Source of the DNA: Flavobacterium sp.
GTDB taxonomy: Bacteria; Bacteroidota; Bacteroidia; Flavobacteriales; Flavobacteriaceae
Reading direction: 5' to 3'
Assembly: GCF_027531705.1 (NCBI RefSeq)
Contig: NZ_JAPZSP010000027.1
Location: 1 to 44,525 of the forward strand
Length of the DNA stretch: 44,525 nucleotides
Shown: piece after piece, positions 25,062 through 33,212 of the stretch
Numbering within the stretch: position 1 is the first letter of the stretch
Layout: every line of letters starts with the position of its first letter
The notes under the pieces: generated by a model
The model's input: only the letters and a program-made list of their open reading frames with translations
What the model was told of the DNA's origin: nothing
Database searches by the model: none
Position numbers and translations under genes: made by a program

Positions 25062-25110
25062 AAGGCATATAAGAACATATAAGAAAAACTTAAATGAACT
25101 TATATGCCTT
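25062..25110. repeat. Perfect 12-bp inverted repeat between GH65 and GH13 genes
   Basis: AAGGCATATAAG (25062-25073) pairs perfectly with CTTATATGCCTT (25099-25110) across a 25-nt A-rich loop. It ends 23 bp before the next ATG. It could be a transcript-stabilising stem or a weak terminator; no T-run follows. Confidence 0.75.
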
Positions 25111-25133
25111 AAATGGTTAAACTAAAAATCCAA

Positions 25134-26969
25134 ATGAAAAAAATATTATTCCTTTTACTAATCACATCCATTTCATTTGCTCAAGTAGAACGTGTTGAAC
25201 CTCCATTTTGGTGGTCAGATATGAAATTATCGAATGTGCAAATTATGTTCTACGGAAAAAATATTGCGCAATATGATGTAACAACATCCAATGCAATTGT
25301 AATTGAAAGCATTCAAAAAACCGAAAATCCTAACTACGTTTTTGTGACAATAAACACTAAAAATACAGCTGCTCAAGATTTTGTTTTCTCTTTTTCAAAA
25401 AACAAAAAAGTAGAGTTCACACAAAATTATTCTCTAAAATCACGACGAGAAAATTCTGCTTTACGCAAAAGTTACGATGCTTCTGATGTGATTTATTTAA
25501 TAATGCCTGACCGATTTGCCAACGGAAATCCAAACAACGACAGCGATAAATCAGTAACAGAAAAAAGCAACCGCGAACTTCCAGGTGGAAGACATGGTGG
25601 TGATATTGAAGGAATTATAAAAAATCTAGATTATCTAAAAGAACTAGGCGCAACAGCACTTTGGCCAACGCCTTTGAATGAAGATAACGACGAAAAGCAT
25701 TCCTATCACGGCTACGGTCAATCTGATGTTTACAAAATCGATCCACGATATGGAACTAACGAAGATTATGTAAAATTAAGTGCCGAATTACACAAACGTG
25801 GCATGAAAAACATCATGGATTATGTCACCAATCATTGGGGTTGGAAACACTGGATGTACAAAGATTTACCAACCTACAATTGGATTCATCAGTTTCCGGG
25901 TTATTCACAATCGAACTACAGAATGACGACGCAATTTGACACTAATGCGTCAGCAATTGATACCAAAAACTGTATGGATGGTTGGTTTGTTCCATCAATG
26001 CCCGATTTGAATCAATCCAATCCTTTAGTTTTAAATTACCTAACACAAAACGCCATTTGGTGGATTGAATATGCCGATTTAGACGGATTTAGAGTCGACA
26101 CTTATTCGTACAACGACAAAGAAGGAATCTCTAAATGGACAAAAGCAATAACAGACGAATACCCAAATTTCAACATAGTTGGTGAAGTTTGGATGCATGA
26201 TCAAGCACAAATGGCCTATTGGCAAAAAGAAAGTAAAATTGGAGCGATTCAAAACTACAATTCGTATTTACCAAGCGTAATGGATTTCACTTTACACGAT
26301 GCTATAAGTTCAATGTTTAACGAAGACAATGGTTCTTGGGATAGAGGAATGATAAAAGCATACGAGAATTTCACCAATGATTTCTTATATCCAAATCCGA
26401 ATAGCATATTGGTATTTGCAGAAAATCACGACACGCAACGTTTCAACGAAATCTACAAAAACGATTTTAAGAAATACCAAATGGCGATGACCTTAATTGC
26501 GACCGTTCGAGGTATTCCGCAAATTTATTACGGCTCAGAAATTGGAATGGCTGGAAACAAAGACAAATTGGGCGATGCCGATATCAGAAAAGATTTTCCT
26601 GGCGGATGGAATGGCGATGCAAACAACGCTTTCACAAAAGCAGGAAGAACTGCAGAACAAGCGAAATTTTTCGATTTTTCATCAAAATTGTTTACTTGGA
26701 GAAAAACCAAATCAGTTATTCATTCAGGAAAAACTACACATTATATTCCAGAAAATAATGTTTACGTTTATTTTAGACATAATGATTTGGAAAGCGTAAT
26801 GATAGTAATCAACAACAGTCCAGAAACGAAAACGTTCAAAACAAATAGATTTCAAGAAAATATTTCAAAATACAACTCTGGAAAAGATATTTTAACAGAT
26901 AAATCATTTGATCTAAAGAACGATATTCAAATAGAAGGAAAATCAGTTCTGATATTGGAATTAAAATAA
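25134..26969 (+). CDS. susA: Periplasmic GH13 neopullulanase/cyclomaltodextrinase (SusA-like)
   Basis: 611 residues from the ATG at 25134, where a signal peptide starts (MKKILFLLLITSISFAQ); the ATG at 25113 would place charged residues before it. An N-terminal cyclomaltodextrinase-type domain (VERVEPPFWWSDMKLSNVQ) precedes the GH13 barrel: DVIYLIMPDRFANGNPNND, nucleophile Asp322 in DGFRVDTYS, acid/base Glu351 in GEVWMHD, and Asp433 in ENHDTQRF. The architecture is that of Bacteroides SusA, which cuts imported maltooligosaccharides in the periplasm. No lipobox or sorting domain is present. It follows GH65 by 95 bp with an inverted repeat between, and is followed by a palindromic repeat and another amylase. 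Confidence 0.93.
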   Translation: MKKILFLLLITSISFAQVERVEPPFWWSDMKLSNVQIMFYGKNIAQYDVTTSNAIVIESIQKTENPNYVFVTINTKNTAAQDFVFSFSKNKKVEFTQNYSLKSRRENSALRKSYDASDVIYLIMPDRFANGNPNNDSDKSVTEKSNRELPGGRHGGDIEGIIKNLDYLKELGATALWPTPLNEDNDEKHSYHGYGQSDVYKIDPRYGTNEDYVKLSAELHKRGMKNIMDYVTNHWGWKHWMYKDLPTYNWIHQFPGYSQSNYRMTTQFDTNASAIDTKNCMDGWFVPSMPDLNQSNPLVLNYLTQNAIWWIEYADLDGFRVDTYSYNDKEGISKWTKAITDEYPNFNIVGEVWMHDQAQMAYWQKESKIGAIQNYNSYLPSVMDFTLHDAISSMFNEDNGSWDRGMIKAYENFTNDFLYPNPNSILVFAENHDTQRFNEIYKNDFKKYQMAMTLIATVRGIPQIYYGSEIGMAGNKDKLGDADIRKDFPGGWNGDANNAFTKAGRTAEQAKFFDFSSKLFTWRKTKSVIHSGKTTHYIPENNVYVYFRHNDLESVMIVINNSPETKTFKTNRFQENISKYNSGKDILTDKSFDLKNDIQIEGKSVLILELK

Positions 26970-26977
26970 ATCAACAC

Positions 26978-27052
26978 TTTGTCATTTCGACGAAGTAGAA
27001 ATCACATAAAGTAATTCAGATTATGAGATTTCTCCTTCGTCGAAATGACAAA
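26978..27052. repeat. Palindromic repeat, two 26-bp arms, between GH13 genes
   Basis: The left arm 26978-27003 (TTTGTCATTTCGACGAAG then TAGAAATC) pairs with the right arm 27027-27052 at 25 of 26 positions, with a 23-nt spacer. The GTCATTTCGACGAAGGAGAAATC motif is one I recognise as a frequent intergenic repeat in flavobacterial genomes. It fills nearly the whole gap between the two amylase genes. Confidence 0.88.
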
Positions 27053-27065
27053 ATCATAAAAACAT

Positions 27066-28718
27066 ATGAAAAAAACATTATCCATAATTGCAATTATACT
27101 ATTTTTCTCAAGTTGTAAATCAACAAAAGAAACAGCAACCAAAGAAGTCAAAACACCTTTTGTTTGGGAAAGCGCCAACGTTTATTTTTTATTAACCGAT
27201 AGATTTAATAACGGCGACAAAACCAATGATATCAACTACAATAGAAATAAACCAACCGGAAAATTACGCGGATTTGAAGGTGGCGATATTCGCGGAATTA
27301 TTCAAAAATTAGACGAAGGTTATTTTGAAAATTTAGGAATAAATGTAATTTGGATGACACCAATTGTGGAACAAATTCACGATGGCGTTGATGAAGGAAC
27401 CGGTTTTTCATATGGATTTCATGGTTATTGGACACGAGATTGGAGCGCACTTGACCCAAATTTCGGAACCAAAAAAGATTTGGCAGAACTAGTTCAAAAA
27501 GCACATGCCAAAGGAATTAGAATCATGCTTGATGCAGTAATCAATCACACTGGACCAGTTACTTCTGAAGATTCTGTTTATCCTAGTGATTGGGTTAGAA
27601 CTTCGCCAAAATGTCAATACAATAATTATGAAAATACGATTGCTTGTACGTTGGTAGAAAATCTTCCAGACGTTAAAACCGAAAGCAATCAAGCTGTAGA
27701 ATTACCTCCTTTTTTAGTCGAAAAATGGAAAAAGGAAGGACGTTACGATGAAGAACTAGCCGAATTGGATACCTTTTTTGCAAAAACAAATTATCCTCGT
27801 GCGCCAAAATACTACATCATGAAATGGCTTTCCGATTATATTGTAGATTACGGAATTGACGGCTACAGAGTTGATACTGCAAAACATACTACAGAAGATG
27901 TTTGGTCCGATTTCAAGAAAGTTTGCGATGCTGCTTTCGCTGAATTTAAAGCAAAGAATCCAAAAAAAGTGTTGGATAAAAATCCATTTTTTACCGTTGG
28001 TGAGGTGTATGGTTACAACATTGGAAGTAAAAGAATCTACGATTTTGGAGATAAAAAGGTCGATTATTATGCCAATGGTTTTACTGGTTTAATCAATTTT
28101 GATTTTAGAAATGAAGCCAAAATGAACTACGAACCACTATTTTCTAAATATTCGAATATTCTTCAAAATGATTTGAAAGGAAACACGGTTATGAACTACG
28201 TTTCTTCTCACGATGACGGTTGGCCATTTGATAAAAAACGTGAAAGAACATTTGAGTCTGCAACAAAATTATTGCTTGCACCAGGAATTTCACAAGTATA
28301 TTATGGCGACGAATTAGCGCGCTCTTTAGATATTGAAGGTACTCAAGGCGACGCGACTTTGCGTTCGTTTATGAATTGGAACGAATTAAAAAACAATCCT
28401 AAAACGGCAGAAATTAATTTGCATTGGCAAAAATTAGGTCAATTTAGACGAAATCATCCAGCAGTTGGAGCCGGAATTCACAAGCAAATTTCTACATCAC
28501 CATATGTTTTTAGTCGTGAATATTCTCAACCTAATTTTATCGATAAAGTGGTAGTTGGTTTGGATTTACCAATCGGAAGTAAAACAATTTCGGTTGGAAC
28601 AATTTTCGAAAACGGAACTAAGATTAAAGATGCCTATTCGGGAAAAACATCAGAAGTTATTAATGGAAAAGTTACAGTTGATTCAGAATTTGGAATTCTT
28701 TTATTGGAGAAAAATTAA
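27066..28718 (+). CDS. GH13 alpha-amylase lipoprotein
   Basis: 550 residues. MKKTLSIIAIILFFSSC has a lipobox with Cys at residue 17. The following KSTKETATKE has no clear acidic surface-export tag, so it may face the periplasm; this is inference. The GH13 barrel shows VYFLLTDRFNNGDKTNDI, nucleophile Asp270 in GYRVDTAKH, acid/base Glu313 in TVGEVYG and Asp383 in SSHDDGW. It would shorten maltodextrins to maltose and glucose together with the SusA-like enzyme. It starts 13 bp after the palindromic repeat. The C-terminal small domain (VVVGLDLPIGSKTISV, GILLLEKN) is a normal GH13 domain C. Confidence 0.93.
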   Translation: MKKTLSIIAIILFFSSCKSTKETATKEVKTPFVWESANVYFLLTDRFNNGDKTNDINYNRNKPTGKLRGFEGGDIRGIIQKLDEGYFENLGINVIWMTPIVEQIHDGVDEGTGFSYGFHGYWTRDWSALDPNFGTKKDLAELVQKAHAKGIRIMLDAVINHTGPVTSEDSVYPSDWVRTSPKCQYNNYENTIACTLVENLPDVKTESNQAVELPPFLVEKWKKEGRYDEELAELDTFFAKTNYPRAPKYYIMKWLSDYIVDYGIDGYRVDTAKHTTEDVWSDFKKVCDAAFAEFKAKNPKKVLDKNPFFTVGEVYGYNIGSKRIYDFGDKKVDYYANGFTGLINFDFRNEAKMNYEPLFSKYSNILQNDLKGNTVMNYVSSHDDGWPFDKKRERTFESATKLLLAPGISQVYYGDELARSLDIEGTQGDATLRSFMNWNELKNNPKTAEINLHWQKLGQFRRNHPAVGAGIHKQISTSPYVFSREYSQPNFIDKVVVGLDLPIGSKTISVGTIFENGTKIKDAYSGKTSEVINGKVTVDSEFGILLLEKN

Positions 28719-28802
28719 TAACAATATCATAACATGATAATTTAAACCAATAATTCTCAACAAATTAGTTTTGAGATAGTAATTTCAATTAAATTTATCA
28801 TA

Positions 28803-29543
28803 ATGAAAATCTGCTATTTATTTTTAATTTCATTTCTATTTACACAATGCAACATGATGAAAAAACCACTAAATATTGGACATCGAGGCGCAATGGGACA
28901 CGAAACTGAAAACACCATTTCGTCAATCAAAAAAGCTTTAGAGCTTGATGTTGACATGATTGAAATTGACGTTTTCGTTATAAAATCTGGCGAAGTTGTA
29001 GTTTTTCATGATGACCTATTGGATAGTTTAACAAATGCTAAAGGAAAAATAGAAGATTATACTTGGGAAGAGTTGAAAAAAGTTGTTGTAAAAGGAAATC
29101 ATAAAATTCCTCTTTTGGAAGAAGTAATTGCAACTATAAATAAAAAAACTCCTTTGAATATTGAATTAAAAGGAAGCAAAACTGCCAAACCAGTTTTTGA
29201 TATTCTTACTACTTTTTATGAAAAAGGATGGACAAGAGCTGATTTCAATATTTCAAGTTTTCTATGGGAAGAATTAGAAAACTATAGACAACTTGATACT
29301 AAAATTTCCATTGGAATTTTAACTGAAGAGAACCCAATTGACGCCATCACTATTGCCGAAAAATTAAAAGCTCAAAGTATTAATCCGTGGTATAAAACTT
29401 TAACAACAGAAAATATTGAACTGATTCATAAAAAAGGTTTCAAAATTTATACTTACACAGTCAATGAACCTGACACAATCAAACAAATGATTCGTTTGGG
29501 TGTCGATGGAATTTTTTGCAATTATCCTGAACGATTGCATTAA
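28803..29543 (+). CDS. Glycerophosphodiester phosphodiesterase, putative lipoprotein
   Basis: 246 residues. Hydrolyses glycerophosphodiesters to glycerol 3-phosphate and an alcohol. GDPD marks: NIGHRGAMGHETENTISSI (catalytic His and Glu metal ligands), MIEIDVFVIKSGEVVVFHDD (Glu, Asp and second His), IPLLEEV and PLNIELKG. The N-terminus MKICYLFLISFLFTQC has a lipobox-like Cys at residue 16, so it is probably anchored in the envelope. It starts 84 bp after the amylase lipoprotein; TAGTTTTG at 28766-28773 could be a -7 box and is overlapped by a small TCTCAA/TTGAGA hairpin. It has no evident link to starch use. Confidence 0.92.
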   Translation: MKICYLFLISFLFTQCNMMKKPLNIGHRGAMGHETENTISSIKKALELDVDMIEIDVFVIKSGEVVVFHDDLLDSLTNAKGKIEDYTWEELKKVVVKGNHKIPLLEEVIATINKKTPLNIELKGSKTAKPVFDILTTFYEKGWTRADFNISSFLWEELENYRQLDTKISIGILTEENPIDAITIAEKLKAQSINPWYKTLTTENIELIHKKGFKIYTYTVNEPDTIKQMIRLGVDGIFCNYPERLH

Positions 29544-29563
29544 TGTTTAGTGTTTTAAAAGTT

Positions 29564-29571
29564 TATCTTTG
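29564..29571 (+). promoter_or_regulatory. -7 box of the HI0933-type flavoprotein gene
   Basis: TATCTTTG matches TAnnTTTG and lies 38 bp before the chosen ATG at 29610. No TTG at the right distance was seen. Confidence 0.5.
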
Positions 29572-29609
29572 CAGAGATTAAAACTTTGCTAAAGATTTTC
29601 AAAAAACAA

Positions 29610-30818
29610 ATGAATTCAAAATACGATATAATACTAGTTGGCGCAGGCGCAGCAGGATTTTTTACAGCCATCAACATAGTTGAGAAAAATCCGAAATTAA
29701 AAGTTGCCATTCTTGAACGCGGTAAAGAAGTTTTAACCAAAGTTAGAATTTCTGGTGGCGGACGATGCAATGTTACACATGCGTGTTTTGTACCCAATGA
29801 TTTAGTCAAATTTTATCCTCGTGGTGAGAAAGAATTACGCGGACCTTTTCATCAATTTTGTTCTGGAGATACGATAGAATGGTTTGAAAAAAATGGCGTT
29901 GAACTAAAAATTGAAGACGATGGACGAATGTTTCCAATATCCGATTCATCGCAAACTATTATTGACTGTTTTACAAATGCTACCAAAAAACTTGGAATTG
30001 ATGTTTTAACCAATCAAAGCGTTCAATCTATTTTTAAAGCAGAAGATTATTGGAAAGTTGAAACCAATTCAGAAACCTTTGCTTGTCAGAAATTGGTCAT
30101 GACAACAGGAAGTAATCCTAAAATTTGGGAAATGCTTTCAGAGATTGGTCATTCGATTATTGAAGCAGTTCCTTCACTTTTTACCTTTAACATTAAAGAC
30201 AATCGTATTAAAGATTTGATGGGTTTGTCGGCATTTGCATCAGTCAAAGTAAAAAACACAAAGTTGGAATCTTCTGGACCATTATTGATAACTCATTGGG
30301 GAATGTCTGGTCCTGGAATTCTTAGACTTTCGGCTTGGGGCGCAAGAGAATTATTCGATAAAAACTATCAATTTGTTTTACAAGTCAATTGGTTAAACGA
30401 TTTAACTTTTGAAGAAACAATCGAAAAACTAAAAGAACTAAAACAAGAACATTCTAAAAAAGCAGTTTCTAAAAAATCTCCCTTTGAATTGCCAAACAGA
30501 CTATGGGAAAGTTTAGTTTTAGCATCTGAAATTTCAGAAGAAACTAAGTGGGCCGATTTATCTAAAAATCAGCTAACCAATTTAGCCAATCAATTAACAA
30601 ATGGCGAATTTCAAGTGAACGGAAAAAGCACTTTCAAAGAAGAATTTGTAACCGCTGGCGGAATAGATTTAAAAGAAATCAACTTCAAAACCATGGAAAG
30701 TAAACTGCATCGAAATCTATATTTTGCGGGTGAAATTTTAAACATTGATGCGATAACCGGCGGGTTTAATTTTCAAAATGCTTGGACAGGCGGATTTATT
30801 GTGGCGAATTCATTATAA
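29610..30818 (+). CDS. HI0933/YhiN-family flavoprotein (FAD-dependent oxidoreductase)
   Basis: 402 residues from the ATG at 29610; an earlier TTG at 29586 lies too near the predicted promoter. The Rossmann fold KYDIILVGAGAAGFFTAINI binds FAD. Family marks are LERGKEVLTKVRISGGGRCN, PRGEKELRGPFHQF, KLVMTTGSNPKIWEML, LLITHWGMSGPGILRLSAW, FVTAGGIDLKEI and the C-terminal YFAGEILNIDAITGGFNFQNAW. The biochemical reaction of this family is not well established, so no substrate is named. It ends convergent to TspO with a 48-bp gap containing three ATTGAA hexamers. Confidence 0.93.
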   Translation: MNSKYDIILVGAGAAGFFTAINIVEKNPKLKVAILERGKEVLTKVRISGGGRCNVTHACFVPNDLVKFYPRGEKELRGPFHQFCSGDTIEWFEKNGVELKIEDDGRMFPISDSSQTIIDCFTNATKKLGIDVLTNQSVQSIFKAEDYWKVETNSETFACQKLVMTTGSNPKIWEMLSEIGHSIIEAVPSLFTFNIKDNRIKDLMGLSAFASVKVKNTKLESSGPLLITHWGMSGPGILRLSAWGARELFDKNYQFVLQVNWLNDLTFEETIEKLKELKQEHSKKAVSKKSPFELPNRLWESLVLASEISEETKWADLSKNQLTNLANQLTNGEFQVNGKSTFKEEFVTAGGIDLKEINFKTMESKLHRNLYFAGEILNIDAITGGFNFQNAWTGGFIVANSL

Positions 30819-30830
30819 TTTATTTTTTTT

Positions 30831-30848
30831 ATTGAAATTGAAATTGAA
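30831..30848. repeat. Three tandem ATTGAA hexamers
   Basis: ATTGAA three times head to tail in the gap between two convergent genes, preceded by a T-run. No convincing terminator stem was seen. Confidence 0.6.
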
Positions 30849-30866
30849 TTTTGCAATTGTAATTTT

Positions 30867-31349
30867 TTACCTATTCAACCACCAAATACTTCCATTTAGA
30901 ACCATTGCAAAACTTACCCAAGCGATGTAAGGAATAAATAAATAACCAGCAATTTTGTCGATTTTGGCAAATTTTAGATAGGTTTCATAAATCATCAACC
31001 ATAATAAAACAATTTCTATCAGTGCCAAAAATGGATTTCGTAAACCAAAAAACAGAATTGACCATAAAGCATTCAAAGCAAGTTGAATAGCAAAGAAAAT
31101 CAATGCTTTTCTAACTTCTTCTTTTTGATGTTCAAATCGATTCCAAACCATTCCTGCTGCGACGGCCATCATAATATATAACATGCTCCAAACAGGCGCA
31201 AACACCCAACTTGGCGGATTGAAAACGGGTTTGACCAAAGTTGGAAACCAAGTTTTGACACTCGACATAGTTGCAATACTCGAAAAATAGCCAACAGCTA
31301 AACAAGTGGCAACCATTACGGTAATTTTTGTATATTTATTAAGTTCCAT
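30867..31349 (-). CDS. tspO: TspO/MBR-family membrane protein
   Basis: 160 residues with five predicted membrane helices. TspO proteins bind porphyrins, tetrapyrroles and in some species sterols, and act in stress responses. Motifs: WFPTLVKPVFNPPSWVFAPVW (the conserved KP-x-x-PP-x-W loop), VWSMLYIMMAVAAGMVW, ALNALWSILFFGLRNP and the C-terminal AWVSFAMVLNGSIWWLN. The length fits the family. It starts 1 bp after the stop codon of the VOC-ABM gene, so the two are one operon. This gives a link between a small-molecule-binding fusion and TspO that would not be guessed from either alone. Confidence 0.93.
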   Translation of the reverse strand: MELNKYTKITVMVATCLAVGYFSSIATMSSVKTWFPTLVKPVFNPPSWVFAPVWSMLYIMMAVAAGMVWNRFEHQKEEVRKALIFFAIQLALNALWSILFFGLRNPFLALIEIVLLWLMIYETYLKFAKIDKIAGYLFIPYIAWVSFAMVLNGSIWWLNR

Positions 31350-31350
31350 T

Positions 31351-32025
31351 TTAAATTAATTTTGTTGGAAAACCTTTTACAAAGTCAACCAGATTTAGTG
31401 CTAAAAAGTTTTGCAAATGTTTTGATTTTAAATGATTTTGAAAAGCAGTTTCATCAACAAATTGTTCCCAAACAACAATTTCTCTTGGATTTTCGATTGA
31501 TTGTTGTACTTCAAAAATCAAATTCCCGATTTCTTCTCTACTATATTTTTGTAATTTACTTAACTCTTTTAAAGCTAAATTTATCAAAGACTCTTCTTTT
31601 ATCATAAGAATTCCAGTAGTGCAAAATGGTGTTTTCTTTACGGGCTCAATCAAATCCCATAAATTTCCATATAAATCTTCAAATACGGCAACTTTTCCGT
31701 AATTTTCAATACTAGGTTCTCTTACAATCTTTATATTATTATGAATTAAATTTTCATATTCTTTTTCAAAATTATCGGTTTCTAAAAAAAGAAAAACACG
31801 TCCTCCAGTTTGATTACCAATTGCTTTATTTTGATTCTCATTTACAGCTTTAGCTAATAAAACACAGCAATCATTAGGGTTTTTTGGTGAAATTACAACC
31901 CATCTTTTTTGGTCATTCAAAATGGTGTCTTCAACTAATTTGAAATCCAATTTTTGAGTATAAAAAGCTATAGCTTCATCATAATCGTTAACAACTAAAG
32001 TAAACTGAGAAATTCTTCTATTCAT
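31351..32025 (-). CDS. VOC (glyoxalase-like) plus ABM-like monooxygenase fusion
   Basis: 224 residues. Residues 1-128 form a VOC/glyoxalase-fold domain (QFTLVVNDYDEAIAFYTQKL, VISPKNP, GRVFLFLETDNF, VAVFEDLYGNLWDLIEP). After a short linker, residues about 135-224 look like an antibiotic-biosynthesis-monooxygenase (ABM) domain (IGNLIFEVQQSIENPREIVV, WEQFVDETAFQNHLKS, HLQNFLAL). Both are small ferredoxin-like folds used for binding or oxidising small molecules; the substrate is unknown. It is the first gene of a two-gene operon with TspO. A TATATTTG box on minus (32051-32044) lies 18 bp before the start. Confidence 0.82.
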   Translation of the reverse strand: MNRRISQFTLVVNDYDEAIAFYTQKLDFKLVEDTILNDQKRWVVISPKNPNDCCVLLAKAVNENQNKAIGNQTGGRVFLFLETDNFEKEYENLIHNNIKIVREPSIENYGKVAVFEDLYGNLWDLIEPVKKTPFCTTGILMIKEESLINLALKELSKLQKYSREEIGNLIFEVQQSIENPREIVVWEQFVDETAFQNHLKSKHLQNFLALNLVDFVKGFPTKLI

Positions 32026-32043
32026 TTTTTATAAATATAATAG

Positions 32044-32051
32044 CAAATATA
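32044..32051 (-). promoter_or_regulatory. -7 box of the VOC-ABM/tspO operon
   Basis: CAAATATA on plus, TATATTTG on minus, a full match to TAnnTTTG. CAA at 32076-32078 would be a TTG box at a slightly long distance of 24 bp. Confidence 0.6.
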
Positions 32052-32064
32052 CTATTTACTTATT

Positions 32065-32092
32065 TTGCTTTGCTTCAAAAAAAGTATATTTG
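32065..32092 (+). promoter_or_regulatory. Predicted promoter of the mvaD operon
   Basis: TTG at 32065-32067, 17 bp, TATATTTG at 32085-32092, then 17 bp to the ATG. It faces away from the VOC-ABM promoter in the same 84-bp gap. Confidence 0.7.
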
Positions 32093-32109
32093 TATAAATT
32101 TTCAAATCG

Positions 32110-33189
32110 ATGTTTTTAGAAAAAGATTTTATTGCCAACCTATCCTCAACTTCTATCGAAAAAGGAAGTTTTGAATGGAGCGCGCCAAGTAATATTGCTC
32201 TTGTAAAATATTGGGGCAAAAAAGAAAACCAAATTCCAGCAAATCCTTCAATAAGTTTTACTTTAAATAATTGTAAAACAACAACTAAAGTAAGTTTCAA
32301 AAAAACTATTGACGGTAATTTTACATTTGATATTTTGTATGAAGGTGATTATAAAAAAGAATTTGTACCTAAAATCAATCATTTTTTTCTTCGTATCGAA
32401 AAATATTGCAGCTATATAAACGATTATCATTTTACAATTGATACATCTAATACATTTCCGCATAGCTCCGGAATCGCTTCTTCTGCTTCTGGAATGGCGG
32501 CTTTGGCAATGAGTATCATGAGTTTAGAAAAGCTTCTAAATCCTGAAATGACAGATGCTTATTTTTATCAAAAAGCTTCTTTTTTGGCAAGATTAGGTTC
32601 GGGAAGTGCTTGTAGAAGTGTAAAAGGAAACGTAGTAGTTTGGGGAAATCATAAAGAAATTTCAGGAAGTTCAGATTTATTTGGAGTAGAATTTACTTCA
32701 ACAATTCATTCAAATTTCAAGAATTATCAAGATACTATTTTGTTAGTTGACAAAGGTGAAAAACAAGTTTCAAGCACTGTTGGACACGATTTGATGCACA
32801 ATCATCCTTATGCCGATAGACGATTTGAACAGGCGCATGAAAATTTATCAAAATTAAAAACAGTTTTAGAATCTGGAAATTTAGACGAATTCATAGCAAT
32901 AGTTGAAAGTGAAGCTTTGACTTTACACGCTATGATGATGACGTCAATGCCTTATTTTATTCTGATGAAACCCAATACATTGGAAATAATCAATAAAATT
33001 TGGAAGTTCAGAAATGAAACTAAAACGCCTGTTTGCTTCACGCTAGATGCTGGTGCTAATGTGCATATTTTGTATCCCGAAAACGATATAGAGAAAGTTT
33101 TGCAATTTATTAAGAACGAATTAGTTGGCTATTGTCAAAATGGTCAGTATATTTGTGACGAAATTGGTTTTGGCGCAAAAAAATTATAA
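32110..33189 (+). CDS. mvaD: Diphosphomevalonate decarboxylase
   Basis: 359 residues. Converts mevalonate 5-diphosphate to isopentenyl diphosphate using ATP, the last step of the mevalonate pathway. Marks: SAPSNIALVKYWGKKENQIP and PANPSISFTLN near the N-terminus, the GHMP loop FPHSSGIASSASGMAALAMS, LARLGSGSACRSVKGNVVVW and the C-terminal CFTLDAGANVHILYP. Length is slightly above typical. It begins a rightward run mvaD, GHMP kinase, UbiA, with gaps of 23 and 10 bp. The HMG-CoA reductase and GYDIA kinase of the same pathway are about 28 kb to the left. Confidence 0.95.
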   Translation: MFLEKDFIANLSSTSIEKGSFEWSAPSNIALVKYWGKKENQIPANPSISFTLNNCKTTTKVSFKKTIDGNFTFDILYEGDYKKEFVPKINHFFLRIEKYCSYINDYHFTIDTSNTFPHSSGIASSASGMAALAMSIMSLEKLLNPEMTDAYFYQKASFLARLGSGSACRSVKGNVVVWGNHKEISGSSDLFGVEFTSTIHSNFKNYQDTILLVDKGEKQVSSTVGHDLMHNHPYADRRFEQAHENLSKLKTVLESGNLDEFIAIVESEALTLHAMMMTSMPYFILMKPNTLEIINKIWKFRNETKTPVCFTLDAGANVHILYPENDIEKVLQFIKNELVGYCQNGQYICDEIGFGAKKL

Positions 33190-33212
33190 CTTAGCATTTC
33201 TAAAATAAGAAT

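Noticed and set aside
26827..26842. GAAAACGTTC near the end of the SusA-like gene as a third operator
   Set aside because: Only one half matches the palindrome and it lies deep inside a coding region.
29555..29809. Minus-strand frame at the start of the HI0933-type gene
   Set aside because: It overlaps a strongly supported FAD-binding motif on the other strand and has no recognised features.
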